DNA of 42,500 nt from Deinococcus sp. YIM 77859 (GCF_000745175.1 NZ_JQNI01000002.1:2432501-2475000); one strand, 5' to 3'. Positions 1-18,595 are shown, counted from the stretch's first letter. A program made the numbers and translations. Notes: a model not told the origin generated them from the letters alone.

Positions 1-464
<464 letters not shown>

Positions 465-506
465 GCACAAGGGCCACGTGTAAGGCGTGAACCCGGGCGA
501 CGAAGT

Positions 507-1066
<560 letters not shown>

Positions 1067-1076
1067 GGACAGGCAA

Positions 1077-1262
<186 letters not shown>

Positions 1263-1264
1263 GA

Positions 1265-1439
1265 CCTCCCCCGGATACGAACCGTTCCGCTTTGGAGGGT
1301 GATCGTCCGGACCAGGGAGCTAGGACCCAACAGAAGAAGTGCCCGCCTATGGGCAGGACTACGTTCTTTGGGAAGACTGGGGAGGCTGCTGTTGTGGCAG
1401 TTTCCCCCCCGCCCGGGGCCCCGTGCCCCCGGAGGCATC
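1265..1439 (+). promoter_or_regulatory. Structured leader upstream of rpsH (possible r-protein control element)
   Basis: Between rpsZ and rpsH the operon has a 177-nt non-coding spacer. Visible inverted repeats are TGCCC/GGGCA (1340-1344/1351-1355) and an 11-bp stem with two G-T wobbles (1379-1389 with 1397-1407, loop of 7). A third is CCGGGG/CCCCGG (1413-1418/1427-1432), whose 3' arm includes the first two bases of the rpsH ribosome site GGAGG (1431-1435). The geometry could hide the SD. A role in S8 autoregulation is inference; no S8-binding consensus was proven. Confidence 0.4.
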
Positions 1440-1841
<402 letters not shown>

Positions 1842-1914
1842 GACGCAGGCAGTGACCTGACCTCGGAGTCCGCACACCAGCGGCTCACGACTTAAGGAAT
1901 GAAGGAGGACATCC

Positions 1915-3994
<2,080 letters not shown>

Positions 3995-3995
3995 C

Positions 3996-5321
<1,326 letters not shown>

Positions 5322-5336
5322 ATTCCCTGCTTAGGG

Positions 5337-5364
5337 CCGCTCACCCACGTGGTGGGCGGTTTTT
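5337..5364 (+). terminator. Rho-independent terminator after secY
   Basis: Stem CCGCTCACC (5337-5345) pairs with GGTGGGCGG (5351-5359), 9 bp with one G-T wobble and a 5-nt loop, followed by TTTTT (5360-5364). It lies 15 nt after secY and separates the spc operon from adk. Confidence 0.85.
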
Positions 5365-5435
5365 GCTTCGCGCTTCACGTCACCTTCTCGGGAACAGGGC
5401 TGGGCAGGACCGTGCTCTTCTGCACGTTGGGCCTC

Positions 5436-5441
5436 TATGCT
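5436..5441 (+). promoter_or_regulatory. Possible -10 box for adk
   Basis: TATGCT lies 21 nt before the adk ATG and just after the secY terminator, where a new promoter is required unless the terminator is leaky. No convincing -35 is visible, so this is a weak call. Confidence 0.35.
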
Positions 5442-5462
5442 GTACACCCTAGAGGAGGCAGA

Positions 5463-6056
5463 ATGACTCAACCCAGAAACAAGGTCGTGATTTTCCTCGG
5501 CCCGCCGGGTGCCGGGAAGGGCACGCAGGCCGAGCGCCTTGCTCGCGAGCAGAATCTGACCAAGATCAGCACCGGGGATATCCTGCGCGACCACGTGGCG
5601 CGCGGCACGGAGCTCGGGCAGAAGGTCAAACCTCTCCTCGACAGCGGGCAACTCGTGCCCGATGAGATCCTGATCGCGCTGATCCGTGACCGTCTCGCGG
5701 GAATGGAGCCCGTTCGGGTGATCTTCGACGGCTTTCCGCGCACCTGCGCTCAGGCTGAGGCGCTTGACATGCTGCTCGAGGAGCTTGGCGCGCCGGTGAC
5801 GGCGGTGCCGCTGCTCGAGGTGCCCGACGAGGTGTTGATCGAGCGTATCGTCGAGCGGGGGCGACAGGCCGCCTTGCGGGGCGAGCCGGTTCGCAGCGAC
5901 GACACCGAAGAGGTGGCCCGCAAGCGCCAGGAGGTCTACCGCGAGCAGACCCAGCCCCTCATCGACTACTACGGGGCGCGCGGCCACCTGCGCCCGGTAG
6001 ACGGCGTGGGTACGCTCGACGAGGTGTACGAGCGCATTCTGCAAGCGATGCGTTAG
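5463..6056 (+). CDS. adk: Adenylate kinase
   Basis: 197 residues; interconverts ATP + AMP and 2 ADP in the cytoplasm. P-loop GPPGAGKGT at residues 13-21, the AMP-binding KISTGDILR, and FDGFPRT are all present. The LID is short ([12 protein letters not shown]), lacking the four-Cys zinc knuckle of long forms. The ATG at 5463 follows a strong GAGGAGG; a longer open frame upstream runs through the secY terminator and is rejected. adk sits between secY and infA as in many bacteria, but behind a terminator. Confidence 0.98.
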   Translation: MTQPRNKVVIFLGPPGAGKGTQAERLAREQNLTKISTGDILRDHVARGTELGQKVKPLLDSGQLVPDEILIALIRDRLAGMEPVRVIFDGFPRTCAQAEALDMLLEELGAPVTAVPLLEVPDEVLIERIVERGRQAALRGEPVRSDDTEEVARKRQEVYREQTQPLIDYYGARGHLRPVDGVGTLDEVYERILQAMR

Positions 6057-6110
6057 GGAGCGCCGGAGGATCTGGGAGGGTCTTCGCTGGCTCGCACGGG
6101 TGGCCGGCAC

Positions 6111-6140
6111 TTGTCTCGTTTGCGGGGGGTATGCTAACTT
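6111..6140 (+). promoter_or_regulatory. Candidate infA promoter
   Basis: TTGTCT (6111-6116), an 18-nt spacer and TAACTT (6135-6140) make a plausible sigma70-type promoter in the adk-infA gap. TATGCT (6130-6135) is an overlapping alternative -10. Confidence 0.4.
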
Positions 6141-6147
6141 TTTCTTT

Positions 6148-6162
6148 GGCTTGTATCAAGCC
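6148..6162 (+). promoter_or_regulatory. Perfect inverted repeat in the infA leader
   Basis: GGCTTG-TAT-CAAGCC (6-bp arms, 3-nt spacer) ends one base before the infA SD sequence (TGGAGG, 6163-6168). It lies where the transcript of the candidate promoter would begin, so it could be a 5'-end mRNA hairpin or an operator. Confidence 0.45.
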
Positions 6163-6172
6163 TGGAGGTTAC

Positions 6173-6430
<258 letters not shown>

Positions 6431-6517
6431 CCGGCCTGGGCGGGTACCCAACAGATTCCCCGCGTCTGGGGGGTCGAGCGCTGCCGGGCGCGCCGTCACT
6501 GTGGAGATGGGTAGGGG

Positions 6518-6661
<144 letters not shown>

Positions 6662-6663
6662 GC

Positions 6664-7448
<785 letters not shown>

Positions 7449-7466
7449 GTGCGCGTGCTCACCTGT

Positions 7467-7566
7467 CCCGCCTCCGCCCCCCCTCTTCCCGGGGAGAGAG
7501 CCGCCACCACCGGCGAGGAGGCGGGCCCCAGAGGGCCGCATGACCCGGTTAGGCTGAACCTAACCG
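7467..7566 (+). promoter_or_regulatory. Structured leader upstream of rpsD (possible S4 control element)
   Basis: In the 142-nt rpsK-rpsD spacer, a 9-bp perfect inverted repeat CCCGCCTCC (7467-7475)/GGAGGCGGG (7517-7525) encloses the smaller CTCT..CCGG..AGAG repeat. It is followed by a GGCCC/GGGCC hairpin and then a perfect 8-bp hairpin CGGTTAGG-CTGAA-CCTAACCG (7546-7566). The last hairpin ends 7 nt before the rpsD SD (AGAGGAGA). There is no T run, so these are not simple terminators. S4 is a known autoregulator of its operons in other bacteria; a role here is inferred. Confidence 0.45.
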
Positions 7567-7585
7567 CCACCAAGAGGAGAAGTAC

Positions 7586-8206
<621 letters not shown>

Positions 8207-8220
8207 TCAGGGAGGCCCCA

Positions 8221-9207
8221 GTGGATCAGAAGCGCCCTCAACTCAAGGCCCGCGTGGACGGCGATTACGGCGAGTTCGTGCTCGAACCGCTCGCGCGTGG
8301 CTACGGCGTCACCATCGGGAACCCCATCCGGCGCATCCTGATGTCCTCGATCCCCGGCACCGCCGTGACGAGCGTGTACATCGAGGACGTCCTGCACGAG
8401 TTTTCCACCATCCCCGGCGTCAAGGAAGACGTGATTCGGATCATCCTGAACCTCAAGGAGCTCGTGGTGAAATTCCACGCGCCCGGCCCTAAGACCCTGA
8501 CGCTGCGCGCGCAGGGTGAAGGGGTGGTCCGGGCCAGCGCCTTTGAGGTGCCCAGCGACGCCGAGATTGTCAACCCTGATCTCCCCATCGCTACCCTGGC
8601 CGAGGACGGCAAACTCGTGATGGAGGTGCGTGTCGAGGAGGGCGAAGGGTATGTCCCCGCCGACAAGCACTCCACCAAGGACCGCATCAACTCGATTCCG
8701 GTGGACGCCGTCTTTTCTCCGGTTCGGCGTGTGGCCTACCACGTGGAAAACACCCGCGTGGGCCAGCAGACTGACCTTGACCGCCTGATCCTGCGGGTCT
8801 GGACCGACGGCAGCATTGGGCCGCAGGAGGCGCTCGACAAGGCGGTCGAGATCCTGCGTGACGAGCTGACGGTGTTTGGCAACGTGGAGACGCTGCCCGC
8901 CGCCACCCCCGATGTGGCTCCGGTGTATGTTCCCGCGCCGGGCAGCTATGATCTGCCGCGCCAGCCGGAACTCAGCATCAATCCCCAGCCGTTCCCGAAT
9001 GATCTCGACACGCCCCGCGTGACGCTGGAGGGCCTGGGCCTCACGACCCGCGTGCTGCACTCCCTCAAGGAGGAAGGCATCGATTCGGTCGACGCTCTGT
9101 GTGCCCTCTCCGACCGCGACCTGAAGAAGGTGCCCGGCATCGGCGAGCGTTCTCTCGATGAGATCAAGCAGCAGCTCGCTCAGTTCGGCCTGGCGCTGCG
9201 AGACTAA
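8221..9207 (+). CDS. rpoA: DNA-directed RNA polymerase alpha subunit
   Basis: 328 residues from a GTG start behind GGGAGG. The N-terminal dimerisation domain shows ARGYGVTIGNPIRRILMSS, EDVLHEFSTIPGVKEDV and FSPVRRVAYHVEN. The C-terminal domain (about residues 265-328) with LTTRVLHSLKEEGI, KVPGIGERSLDEIK is the helix-hairpin-helix fold that touches UP elements and activators. It is the scaffold for beta/beta' assembly. The linker is Pro rich. Same operon as rpsD (14-nt gap) and rplQ. Confidence 0.98.
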   Translation: MDQKRPQLKARVDGDYGEFVLEPLARGYGVTIGNPIRRILMSSIPGTAVTSVYIEDVLHEFSTIPGVKEDVIRIILNLKELVVKFHAPGPKTLTLRAQGEGVVRASAFEVPSDAEIVNPDLPIATLAEDGKLVMEVRVEEGEGYVPADKHSTKDRINSIPVDAVFSPVRRVAYHVENTRVGQQTDLDRLILRVWTDGSIGPQEALDKAVEILRDELTVFGNVETLPAATPDVAPVYVPAPGSYDLPRQPELSINPQPFPNDLDTPRVTLEGLGLTTRVLHSLKEEGIDSVDALCALSDRDLKKVPGIGERSLDEIKQQLAQFGLALRD

Positions 9208-9313
9208 GACGGCAGAGGAGCTGGCCCTGCCGGAGCGGAGTGCACCGGTGACGGGCCCCTCACCACGACTTTTACGGCGGCTCATCCCCGCCTGAACCCC
9301 CAAGGAGACCCCC

Positions 9314-9664
<351 letters not shown>

Positions 9665-9744
9665 TACGAACTTGCGGTGAGTCGCAGATGAACCCGACCG
9701 GCGGGAGAAGAAGATCGCCGGTGTTCCTCCAGTCCGTGGGCCTT

Positions 9745-9767
9745 CCCCTGCTTCGGCAGGGGTTTTT
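9745..9767 (+). terminator. Rho-independent terminator after rplQ
   Basis: CCCCTGC (9745-9751), TTCG tetraloop, GCAGGGG (9756-9762) and TTTTT (9763-9767): a textbook intrinsic terminator 80 nt after the rplQ stop. Confidence 0.93.
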
Positions 9768-9983
9768 GCTTGTGGGGCGGGCACTGGTAGACGCTCTGGA
9801 AGCACAAATTCGGCGCAGTACGTGTGCGGCAGGACGATGCAGACCGCCCCCGAGGAGGTGCGCCGCTTTGCCTTCTCTTCTCAGCGTTGGGCGTGGCGAG
9901 CGAGAACGGTCGCTACGCGGCGTTCGAGTGGGCGCAGGCCCTGGTTGATCACCGCGGGGGAGGCCGGGCCTCTCAATAGGCGA
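9768..9983. other. Intergenic stretch without a recognised gene
   Basis: The rplQ-trxA gap spans 9665-10028 (364 nt). Apart from the rplQ terminator and the hairpin next to trxA I find nothing convincing here: no SD-plus-ORF on either strand, no tRNA-like fold and no obvious repeat. A reading frame on the plus strand that crosses this region runs antisense through all of trxA and is not credible. Confidence 0.5.
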
Positions 9984-10016
9984 GGGGGGCCACACCCATC
10001 CTGGATGCGGCCCCCC
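9984..10016 (-). terminator. Hairpin downstream of trxA
   Basis: GGGGGGCC (9984-9991) pairs with GGCCCCCC (10009-10016), with a further ATCC/GGAT pairing inside the loop, beginning 12 nt beyond the trxA stop. No T run follows on the minus strand, so termination would be non-canonical. Confidence 0.5.
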
Positions 10017-10028
10017 CTGGCGGCAATC

Positions 10029-10361
10029 TCAGTGGGTGGCAACGGGGCTGGCGTACTTGTCGAGGAGCGCCTCAAAGGCCCGCTTGGGCTGTGCGCCCAC
10101 CATGCCTTCGACCGGCTGGCCGTCCTTGAACAGGATCAGGGTGGGGATACTCATCACGCGGTACTGGCCCGACACGGTGGGGTTATCATCCACATTGAGC
10201 TTTCCCACCTTCACGCGGCCCTCGTACTGGCTGGCAAGCTCCTCGATCACCGGGGCGATGATGCGGCAAGGCCCGCACCACGGGGCCCAGAAGTCCACCA
10301 GGGTGAGGCCCTGGGCGATTTCTGCTTGGAAGTTGCTGTCGGTGAGTTCCACAGGCTTCAT
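10029..10361 (-). CDS. trxA: Thioredoxin
   Basis: 110-residue classical thioredoxin with the active site W28-C29-G30-P31-C32, the buried Asp23 and cis-Pro73 in SIPT. It reduces protein disulfides in the cytoplasm using electrons from thioredoxin reductase. No signal peptide. The ATG lies 6 nt after a TAAACT box, pointing to a leaderless transcript. The neighbouring DUF309 gene is divergent, with its own leaderless-type promoter. Confidence 0.97.
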   Translation of the reverse strand: MKPVELTDSNFQAEIAQGLTLVDFWAPWCGPCRIIAPVIEELASQYEGRVKVGKLNVDDNPTVSGQYRVMSIPTLILFKDGQPVEGMVGAQPKRAFEALLDKYASPVATH

Positions 10362-10367
10362 TCCTGA

Positions 10368-10373
10368 AGTTTA
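10368..10373 (-). promoter_or_regulatory. Leaderless-type -10 box of trxA
   Basis: On the minus strand TAAACT is followed by 6 nt (TCAGGA) and the trxA ATG. Transcription initiating about 7 nt after the box would start at or next to the ATG. Confidence 0.65.
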
Positions 10374-10443
10374 GCGCCCCGGAGCGGGGGCGGATATGGA
10401 CGAGATGGGGGTGGCCTAACCCGCCTTTCATGCCCTCAGCGCG

Positions 10444-10449
10444 TACGCT
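10444..10449 (+). promoter_or_regulatory. Leaderless-type -10 box of the DUF309 gene
   Basis: TACGCT, 6 nt (GCACCC), then the ATG at 10456; no SD sequence lies in between. Confidence 0.6.
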
Positions 10450-10455
10450 GCACCC

Positions 10456-10803
10456 ATGACCCAGGAGCAAGACGAGGTGTGGCGGGCGGGTGCGGCCCTC
10501 TTTAACGCGGGGCAGTGGTGGGAGGCGCACGAGGCGTGGGAGGGCCCCTGGCAGCGCGCGAGCGGCGATGAGCGGCACTTTCTCCAGGCGTTGATCCTGC
10601 TGGCGGCGGCGCTGCACAAACGCTGGCACCACGGCAGCCTCACGCACCGCAACTACCACAAGGCCGGACGTTACCTGGACCGGCTGCCGGACGTGTATGG
10701 TGGGGTCGATCTGGCCCGCTTGCGAGCCGACGTGTGGGCTGCCCTGCATGACCCCGCCCTGCGGCCCCAGGTGCGCGGGGCGGATGAAGAGGGGGTGGAT
10801 TGA
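10456..10803 (+). CDS. DUF309 family protein
   Basis: 115 residues matching the DUF309 pattern: a small all-helical protein with F16-N17-x-G19 and the signature EAHEAWE (residues 23-29), then FLQALILLAAALHKRWHHG. The conserved His/Glu residues are intact (H25, E26, H54). The function of the family is not established. The acidic C-terminus (RGADEEGVD) is probably disordered. The gene appears to be leaderless. An 11-bp inverted repeat begins immediately after the stop codon. Confidence 0.85.
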   Translation: MTQEQDEVWRAGAALFNAGQWWEAHEAWEGPWQRASGDERHFLQALILLAAALHKRWHHGSLTHRNYHKAGRYLDRLPDVYGGVDLARLRADVWAALHDPALRPQVRGADEEGVD

Positions 10804-10846
10804 GACCGGCGGACCGGCCCACGTATGCTGAGGATGTCCGCCGGTC
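10804..10846. promoter_or_regulatory. Inverted repeat framing a TATGCT box upstream of the NYN gene
   Basis: GACCGGCGGAC (10804-10814) and GTCCGCCGGTC (10836-10846) are perfect 11-bp inverted copies. The 21-nt interval contains TATGCT (10824-10829), a good -10 box for the NYN gene. With no T run on either side it looks more like an operator or a DNA/RNA hairpin than a terminator. Function inferred only. Confidence 0.5.
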
Positions 10847-10885
10847 CACATTCAGACCCGCGCGCTGCTGAAAGGTCAAAGATCG

Positions 10886-11470
10886 ATGACAGAACGCATC
10901 GCACTTTTTATTGATGGAGCCAACGTCTATGCCGCTGCCAAGCGGTTGGGCTGGAACTTCGACCACCGCAAGATCCTGGAGTTCTTCCGAAGCTACGGCA
11001 CCCTGCATAACGCCTTCTACTACACGGCGGTGCCCCTGCCGGTGGATGACAAACAGAAGCGGTTCATCGACGCGCTGACGTATATGGGCTATACCGTCCG
11101 CACCCGCCCGCTGCGGGAGAGCACCGACGAACACGGCGATACGCACCGCCGCGCCAGCCTGGATATCGAGATCGTGACTGATCTGCTCACCACCGCCGAC
11201 CGGTATGACACGGCGATCCTGCTCACCGGTGACGGCGACTTCGAGCGACCGGTAGAGGTGCTGCGGGCGCGGGGCAAGCGGGTGGTGGTGGCGAGCATCC
11301 CCGAGATGACCAGCTATGAGTTGCGGAATGCCGCTGACGAATACGTTGATTTGGGCGGCATCCGCGAGCAGGTGGAGCGTCCCGGCTACCGCCTCCCCAG
11401 CGAGCAGCGCGGCACAGACAGCCGCCCCTACTACGTGACCGTGCCCCTGACGGACGGCGATGAGCGCTGA
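10886..11470 (+). CDS. NYN (LabA/DUF88-type) domain protein, putative ribonuclease
   Basis: 194 residues. A NYN/PIN-like fold is indicated by FIDGANVY at residues 8-15 with the acidic D10, the DIEIVTDLL segment (D93, D99) and LLTGDGDFE (112-120). These form the metal-binding acidic cluster of this nuclease superfamily. Family knowledge suggests single-stranded RNA cleavage, but many LabA-like members are uncharacterised. AAAGGT lies about 10 nt before the ATG. Its 3' end overlaps plsX by 11 nt, so it probably supplies transcription of plsX. Confidence 0.85.
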   Translation: MTERIALFIDGANVYAAAKRLGWNFDHRKILEFFRSYGTLHNAFYYTAVPLPVDDKQKRFIDALTYMGYTVRTRPLRESTDEHGDTHRRASLDIEIVTDLLTTADRYDTAILLTGDGDFERPVEVLRARGKRVVVASIPEMTSYELRNAADEYVDLGGIREQVERPGYRLPSEQRGTDSRPYYVTVPLTDGDER

Positions 11471-12485
11471 GCGGCCGGTGGGAATGCGCCCCATCGCGCT
11501 TGACGCTGCTGGCGGAGACCGCGGGCTCGCTCCGAATGTGGAGGGGGCCGTGCAGGCTGCCCGCGTCGGGGTGCCGGTGCTGCTTGTCGGGCCGCGGGTG
11601 GCCCTGCACGCGGAGCTGGGGAAACATGCGGGCAGCAGCAGCCTGCCCCTCACGGTGGTGGACGCGCCCGATGTGATCGGCATGGACGAGCACGCCAGCG
11701 ATGTCCGCAGCCGCACCGGGGCCAGCATCAATGTCTGCACCCGGTTGGTGAAAGAAGGGCAGGCCGCGGCAGTCGTCAGCATGGGCCACAGCGGCGCGAC
11801 GATGGCCTCGGCCCTGCTCACACTGGGGCGGCTGAGGGGTGTAGATCGCCCGGCCATCCTGACACACCTGCCCAGCAAGAAGGGCTTTGTGACGCTGCTG
11901 GATGTGGGCGCAAACGCCGACGTCAAACCGCAGTACCTTGCGCAGTGGGCGCGGCTTGCCACGGTGTACCTGCGGGTGGTGGAGGATCAGGCCGACCCTA
12001 CGGTGGGCCTGCTCTCCATCGGCGAGGAGGACCACAAGGGGAGCGCGCTCGTGCTGGAGGCACATGCCCTGCTGCGGGAGCTGGACGGCCGGGGTATCCG
12101 CTTTCACGGCAACGTGGAGGGCCGCGACATCTTCCAGGGCACCACCGACATCGTCGTTACGGACGGCTTTACCGGGAACGTGGTCCTGAAGCTGGCTGAG
12201 GGAGAGGCAAAGGTGCTGTTCGGCTGGGTGCGGGAAGCCCTGGGGGGGAGCCTCCGGACAAAGTTGGGTGCGCTTCTGGTGCGGGGAGCGCTGCGCGGTC
12301 TGGCCGAGCGGATGGACCCCAGCACCTACGGCGCGAGCATTCTGCTGGGCGTGCGTGGCCTCGCCTTTATCGGGCACGGCAGCGCCGACGCCCGCGCGGT
12401 CAAGAACGCCCTGCTGCGAGCCTCACGTGCCCACGAGGCGAGGCTGCTGGAGCGGTTGGAAACGGCGCTGGTGTCCCCGAGCTAG
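11460..12485 (+). CDS. plsX: Phosphate acyltransferase PlsX
   Basis: 341 residues; converts acyl-ACP and phosphate to acyl-phosphate for PlsY in phospholipid synthesis. Diagnostic segments are ALDAAGGDRG.APN near the N-terminus, VSMGHSGATMASALLTLGRL, DVGANADVKPQYLAQWA and GFTGNVVLKLAEG. The family usually reads GNTGA where this protein has GHSGA. The ATG at 11460 overlaps the NYN gene by 11 nt; an internal ATG at 11484 (MRPIALDAAGG) is a possible alternative and closer to typical N-termini. In many genomes plsX pairs with rpmF or fab genes; here it does not. Confidence 0.95.
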   Translation: MSAERPVGMRPIALDAAGGDRGLAPNVEGAVQAARVGVPVLLVGPRVALHAELGKHAGSSSLPLTVVDAPDVIGMDEHASDVRSRTGASINVCTRLVKEGQAAAVVSMGHSGATMASALLTLGRLRGVDRPAILTHLPSKKGFVTLLDVGANADVKPQYLAQWARLATVYLRVVEDQADPTVGLLSIGEEDHKGSALVLEAHALLRELDGRGIRFHGNVEGRDIFQGTTDIVVTDGFTGNVVLKLAEGEAKVLFGWVREALGGSLRTKLGALLVRGALRGLAERMDPSTYGASILLGVRGLAFIGHGSADARAVKNALLRASRAHEARLLERLETALVSPS

Positions 12486-12493
12486 GTCGCGCC

Positions 12494-12515
12494 CCTCTCA
12501 TCTCCTCATGAGAGG
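12494..12515. repeat. 8-bp inverted repeat between plsX and mscS
   Basis: CCTCTCAT (12494-12501) and ATGAGAGG (12508-12515) with a 6-nt loop, in the 38-nt plsX-mscS gap. There is no T run. It may serve as a weak terminator or overlap the mscS promoter (GAGGCT, 6 nt before the mscS ATG). Confidence 0.45.
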
Positions 12516-12523
12516 CTGGGGCG

Positions 12524-13711
12524 ATGTTGGACGAGCTGACCTTTCAACTGCAAAAACCCCAGGTGTGGTTGGGGCTGGGCCTGACCCTCCTCGTCGCCTA
12601 CGCGCTGTACCGCTTCGGGCGCCTGTTGCTGTGTGGCCTGGAGCGTCATATGAACCGCCGCTGGACCGTCGGCCTCACCTGGCTGTGGGGCCTGATCGTC
12701 ACGGTTGCCTGGCTGGCGGTCGCCACCCATGTGGCGTACCTCCCCAGCGTCCCCGTTCTGTTTGACCTGGGGCAGGACATCATGAACGGGTTCCGCAACA
12801 GTGCCGGCCAAGTACTGGTGATCGTGGCCCTCGCGCTGATTGCCTGGAACCTGATCGGCAGCCTCAGCGGCCGGATTGTCGCCGAGGAAGAGTTCAACCG
12901 GCGCACCGTGCGCGTGCAGACCCTCAAAGGGGTGGTGGAGAGCACCCTCAAGGTGGTCGTCGTCATCATCAGCCTGATCGCGGGACTCCAGGCCCTGGGC
13001 GTGAATGCCTCCAGCCTGCTCGCCGGGGTGTCGGTGGTGGGCCTGGCCGTGGGCTTTGGCGCGCAGAGCCTCATCAAGGACGTGTTCACCGGCTTTTTTA
13101 TCCTGCTTGAAGATCAATACGGCGTTGGGGACGTGATCACCGTGAATACCGGCCAGCTCTCCGGGAGCGTGGAGCGACTCAACCTGCGGGTGACGGTCCT
13201 GCGCGCCCTGGACGGAACGGTCCATATCATCCCCAACGGCCAGATTCAGACGGTCAGTGTCAGCAGCAAGGACTGGTCGCGTGTGGTGGCCACTGTGGAC
13301 GTGACCTACGCCGCCAACATCGACGACGCGCTGCGCGTGCTGGAGCGGGTGAGCCGCGAACTGTACGCGGATCCGGAGTGGGGCCACTTTTTCTTGGAGG
13401 AGCCTGAACTGCAGGGCGTGACGCAGCTTGGGCCGGACGGCGTGACCCTGCGGGCCCTTTTCAAGGTGCAGCCCAAGAGCCAGTACGCTCTGGGGCGTGA
13501 GTTTAACCGCCGCATCAAGATCGCGCTGGATCAGGCTGGAATCGAGATTCCTTCGCCGCAACGCACGCTGGCAGGCGGCAAGACACCTCTTGAGATCCGC
13601 CTGACGCGGGGCAAGGGGGAAAGCCTCGATCCGCGGGACACGCAGGAGCGCACCCATGCTCCCGTGAAGCCCAGCCTCACCCGCGACCCAGAAGAAGAGG
13701 AGGTGACCTGA
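12524..13711 (+). CDS. mscS: MscS-family mechanosensitive ion channel
   Basis: 395 residues. Membrane helices lie at about 14-35, 47-70, 88-112 and 130-160, with the pore-lining helix GLAVGFGAQSLIKDVFTGFF followed by LLEDQYGVGDVI, the MscS signature. The cytoplasmic beta/alpha-beta vestibule runs from about 200 to 335, and the C-terminal tail (340-395) is charged and probably disordered. It would release solutes on hypo-osmotic shock. No SD is visible; a GAGGCT box lies 6 nt before ATG. The 3' end meets ftsH convergently with a 3-nt gap. Confidence 0.92.
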   Translation: MLDELTFQLQKPQVWLGLGLTLLVAYALYRFGRLLLCGLERHMNRRWTVGLTWLWGLIVTVAWLAVATHVAYLPSVPVLFDLGQDIMNGFRNSAGQVLVIVALALIAWNLIGSLSGRIVAEEEFNRRTVRVQTLKGVVESTLKVVVVIISLIAGLQALGVNASSLLAGVSVVGLAVGFGAQSLIKDVFTGFFILLEDQYGVGDVITVNTGQLSGSVERLNLRVTVLRALDGTVHIIPNGQIQTVSVSSKDWSRVVATVDVTYAANIDDALRVLERVSRELYADPEWGHFFLEEPELQGVTQLGPDGVTLRALFKVQPKSQYALGREFNRRIKIALDQAGIEIPSPQRTLAGGKTPLEIRLTRGKGESLDPRDTQERTHAPVKPSLTRDPEEEEVT

Positions 13712-13714
13712 GCC

Positions 13715-15601
<1,887 letters not shown>

Positions 15602-15607
15602 AGGCCT

Positions 15608-15613
15608 ATGCTA
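15608..15613 (-). promoter_or_regulatory. Leaderless-type -10 box of ftsH
   Basis: Minus strand: TAGCAT, 6 nt (AGGCCT), ATG of ftsH. Confidence 0.6.
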
Positions 15614-15720
15614 CTCCGCAGCGAACAAGCCGCATCCTGCCTTGCGTGACCTTCCAGCGGGTTTGGAAGAACCGGGGGAGACGTTGCCTTTTCCCTCAGG
15701 AGCCCGTCAGGCGAGACGAC

Positions 15721-15726
15721 TAAGCT
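15721..15726 (+). promoter_or_regulatory. Leaderless-type -10 box of the DUF4384-like lipoprotein gene
   Basis: TAAGCT, 6 nt (GCCTCT), ATG at 15733; no SD. Confidence 0.65.
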
Positions 15727-15732
15727 GCCTCT

Positions 15733-16224
15733 ATGCGCCGTACTGCACTTCTCCTCGGAGGGCTGGCCCTGGGCCTCAGCTCGTGCACCCTTTCTGTTCG
15801 CTCGAATCTTGCGCTCGCGGGGGGCGGCAACCTGATCGCCGACCTACGCCCTGACCGGGGAGAAGGAGCGACCTACCGGGTGGGCGAGGCCGTGCGTTTC
15901 CGCCTCACCACCCGCACGCCCGGCTACGTCACGCTCGTGGCACTTCAGCCCAACGGGTACGCGAGCACGCTGATCCGGGGGGCCTATGTCCCCGCCGGCA
16001 CCACGGTCTTCCCTCGCCCGCAGGACGGCGTCACCTACAACGTCGCCCCGCCCACCGGCCTCCAGCGCGTCCGCGCGATCTTTACCCGAGTGCGTCCAGC
16101 CACCGAACTCGTGCTGAGCGGCACCTATGACGTGAACGGCTGGAATACCGTGACCACCCAGTACGTCCAGCCGTACGCGGTGGCTGACCGGGACGTGGCG
16201 GAGACATACCTGTACATTCGTTGA
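15733..16224 (+). CDS. DUF4384-like lipoprotein
   Basis: 163 residues with a lipoprotein signal: RR at 2-3, a hydrophobic core and LGLSSC with the lipidated C18. The mature part resembles DUF4384 proteins (GATYRVGEAVRFRLTTRTPGY.TLVALQPNG), a beta-rich domain common in exported Deinococcus proteins, of unknown biochemical role. It ends in a beta strand (VAETYLYIR). The gene stands alone, with its own promoter and terminator. Confidence 0.75.
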   Translation: MRRTALLLGGLALGLSSCTLSVRSNLALAGGGNLIADLRPDRGEGATYRVGEAVRFRLTTRTPGYVTLVALQPNGYASTLIRGAYVPAGTTVFPRPQDGVTYNVAPPTGLQRVRAIFTRVRPATELVLSGTYDVNGWNTVTTQYVQPYAVADRDVAETYLYIR

Positions 16225-16226
16225 GC

Positions 16227-16258
16227 GACCAGCCGTCTCCGTGCGTCTGGTTTTTTTC
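16227..16258 (+). terminator. Terminator after the lipoprotein gene
   Basis: ACCAG (16228-16232) pairs with CTGGT (16247-16251), with an inner CG/CG pair, followed by seven T (16251-16257). It abuts the -10 box of the MazG gene. Confidence 0.65.
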
Positions 16259-16259
16259 T

Positions 16260-16265
16260 TAGGCT
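16260..16265 (+). promoter_or_regulatory. Leaderless-type -10 box of the MazG gene
   Basis: TAGGCT, 6 nt (GGGGGC), ATG at 16272. The G-run cannot act as an SD at that distance. Confidence 0.65.
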
Positions 16266-16271
16266 GGGGGC

Positions 16272-17604
<1,333 letters not shown>

Positions 17605-17622
17605 GCGCCCGCCCCTCCTCTC

Positions 17623-17653
17623 GCTGAAAGCTGACGGCTGACCGCTGACGGCT
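17623..17653. repeat. Tandem heptamer repeat GCTGACS between convergent genes
   Basis: GCTGAAA, GCTGACG, GCTGACC, GCTGACG, GCT in direct succession, ending exactly at the era stop codon (TTA on this strand). The ends AAAGC/GCTTT can pair, so it might act as a weak bidirectional terminator. Confidence 0.6.

Positions 17654-18595
<942 letters not shown>

Noticed and set aside
9684..9804. Possible tRNA or small RNA after rplQ
   Set aside because: The only stable fold is the CCCCTGC-TTCG-GCAGGGG terminator; no cloverleaf could be drawn.
9822..10367. 181-codon plus-strand frame spanning the rplQ-trxA gap and antisense to trxA
   Set aside because: Most of it is the complement of thioredoxin; the part in the gap has no SD, promoter or recognisable motif.
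17623..17653. CRISPR-like or phage attachment repeat
   Set aside because: The units are 7 nt, directly abutting, with no spacers and no integrase or cas gene nearby.
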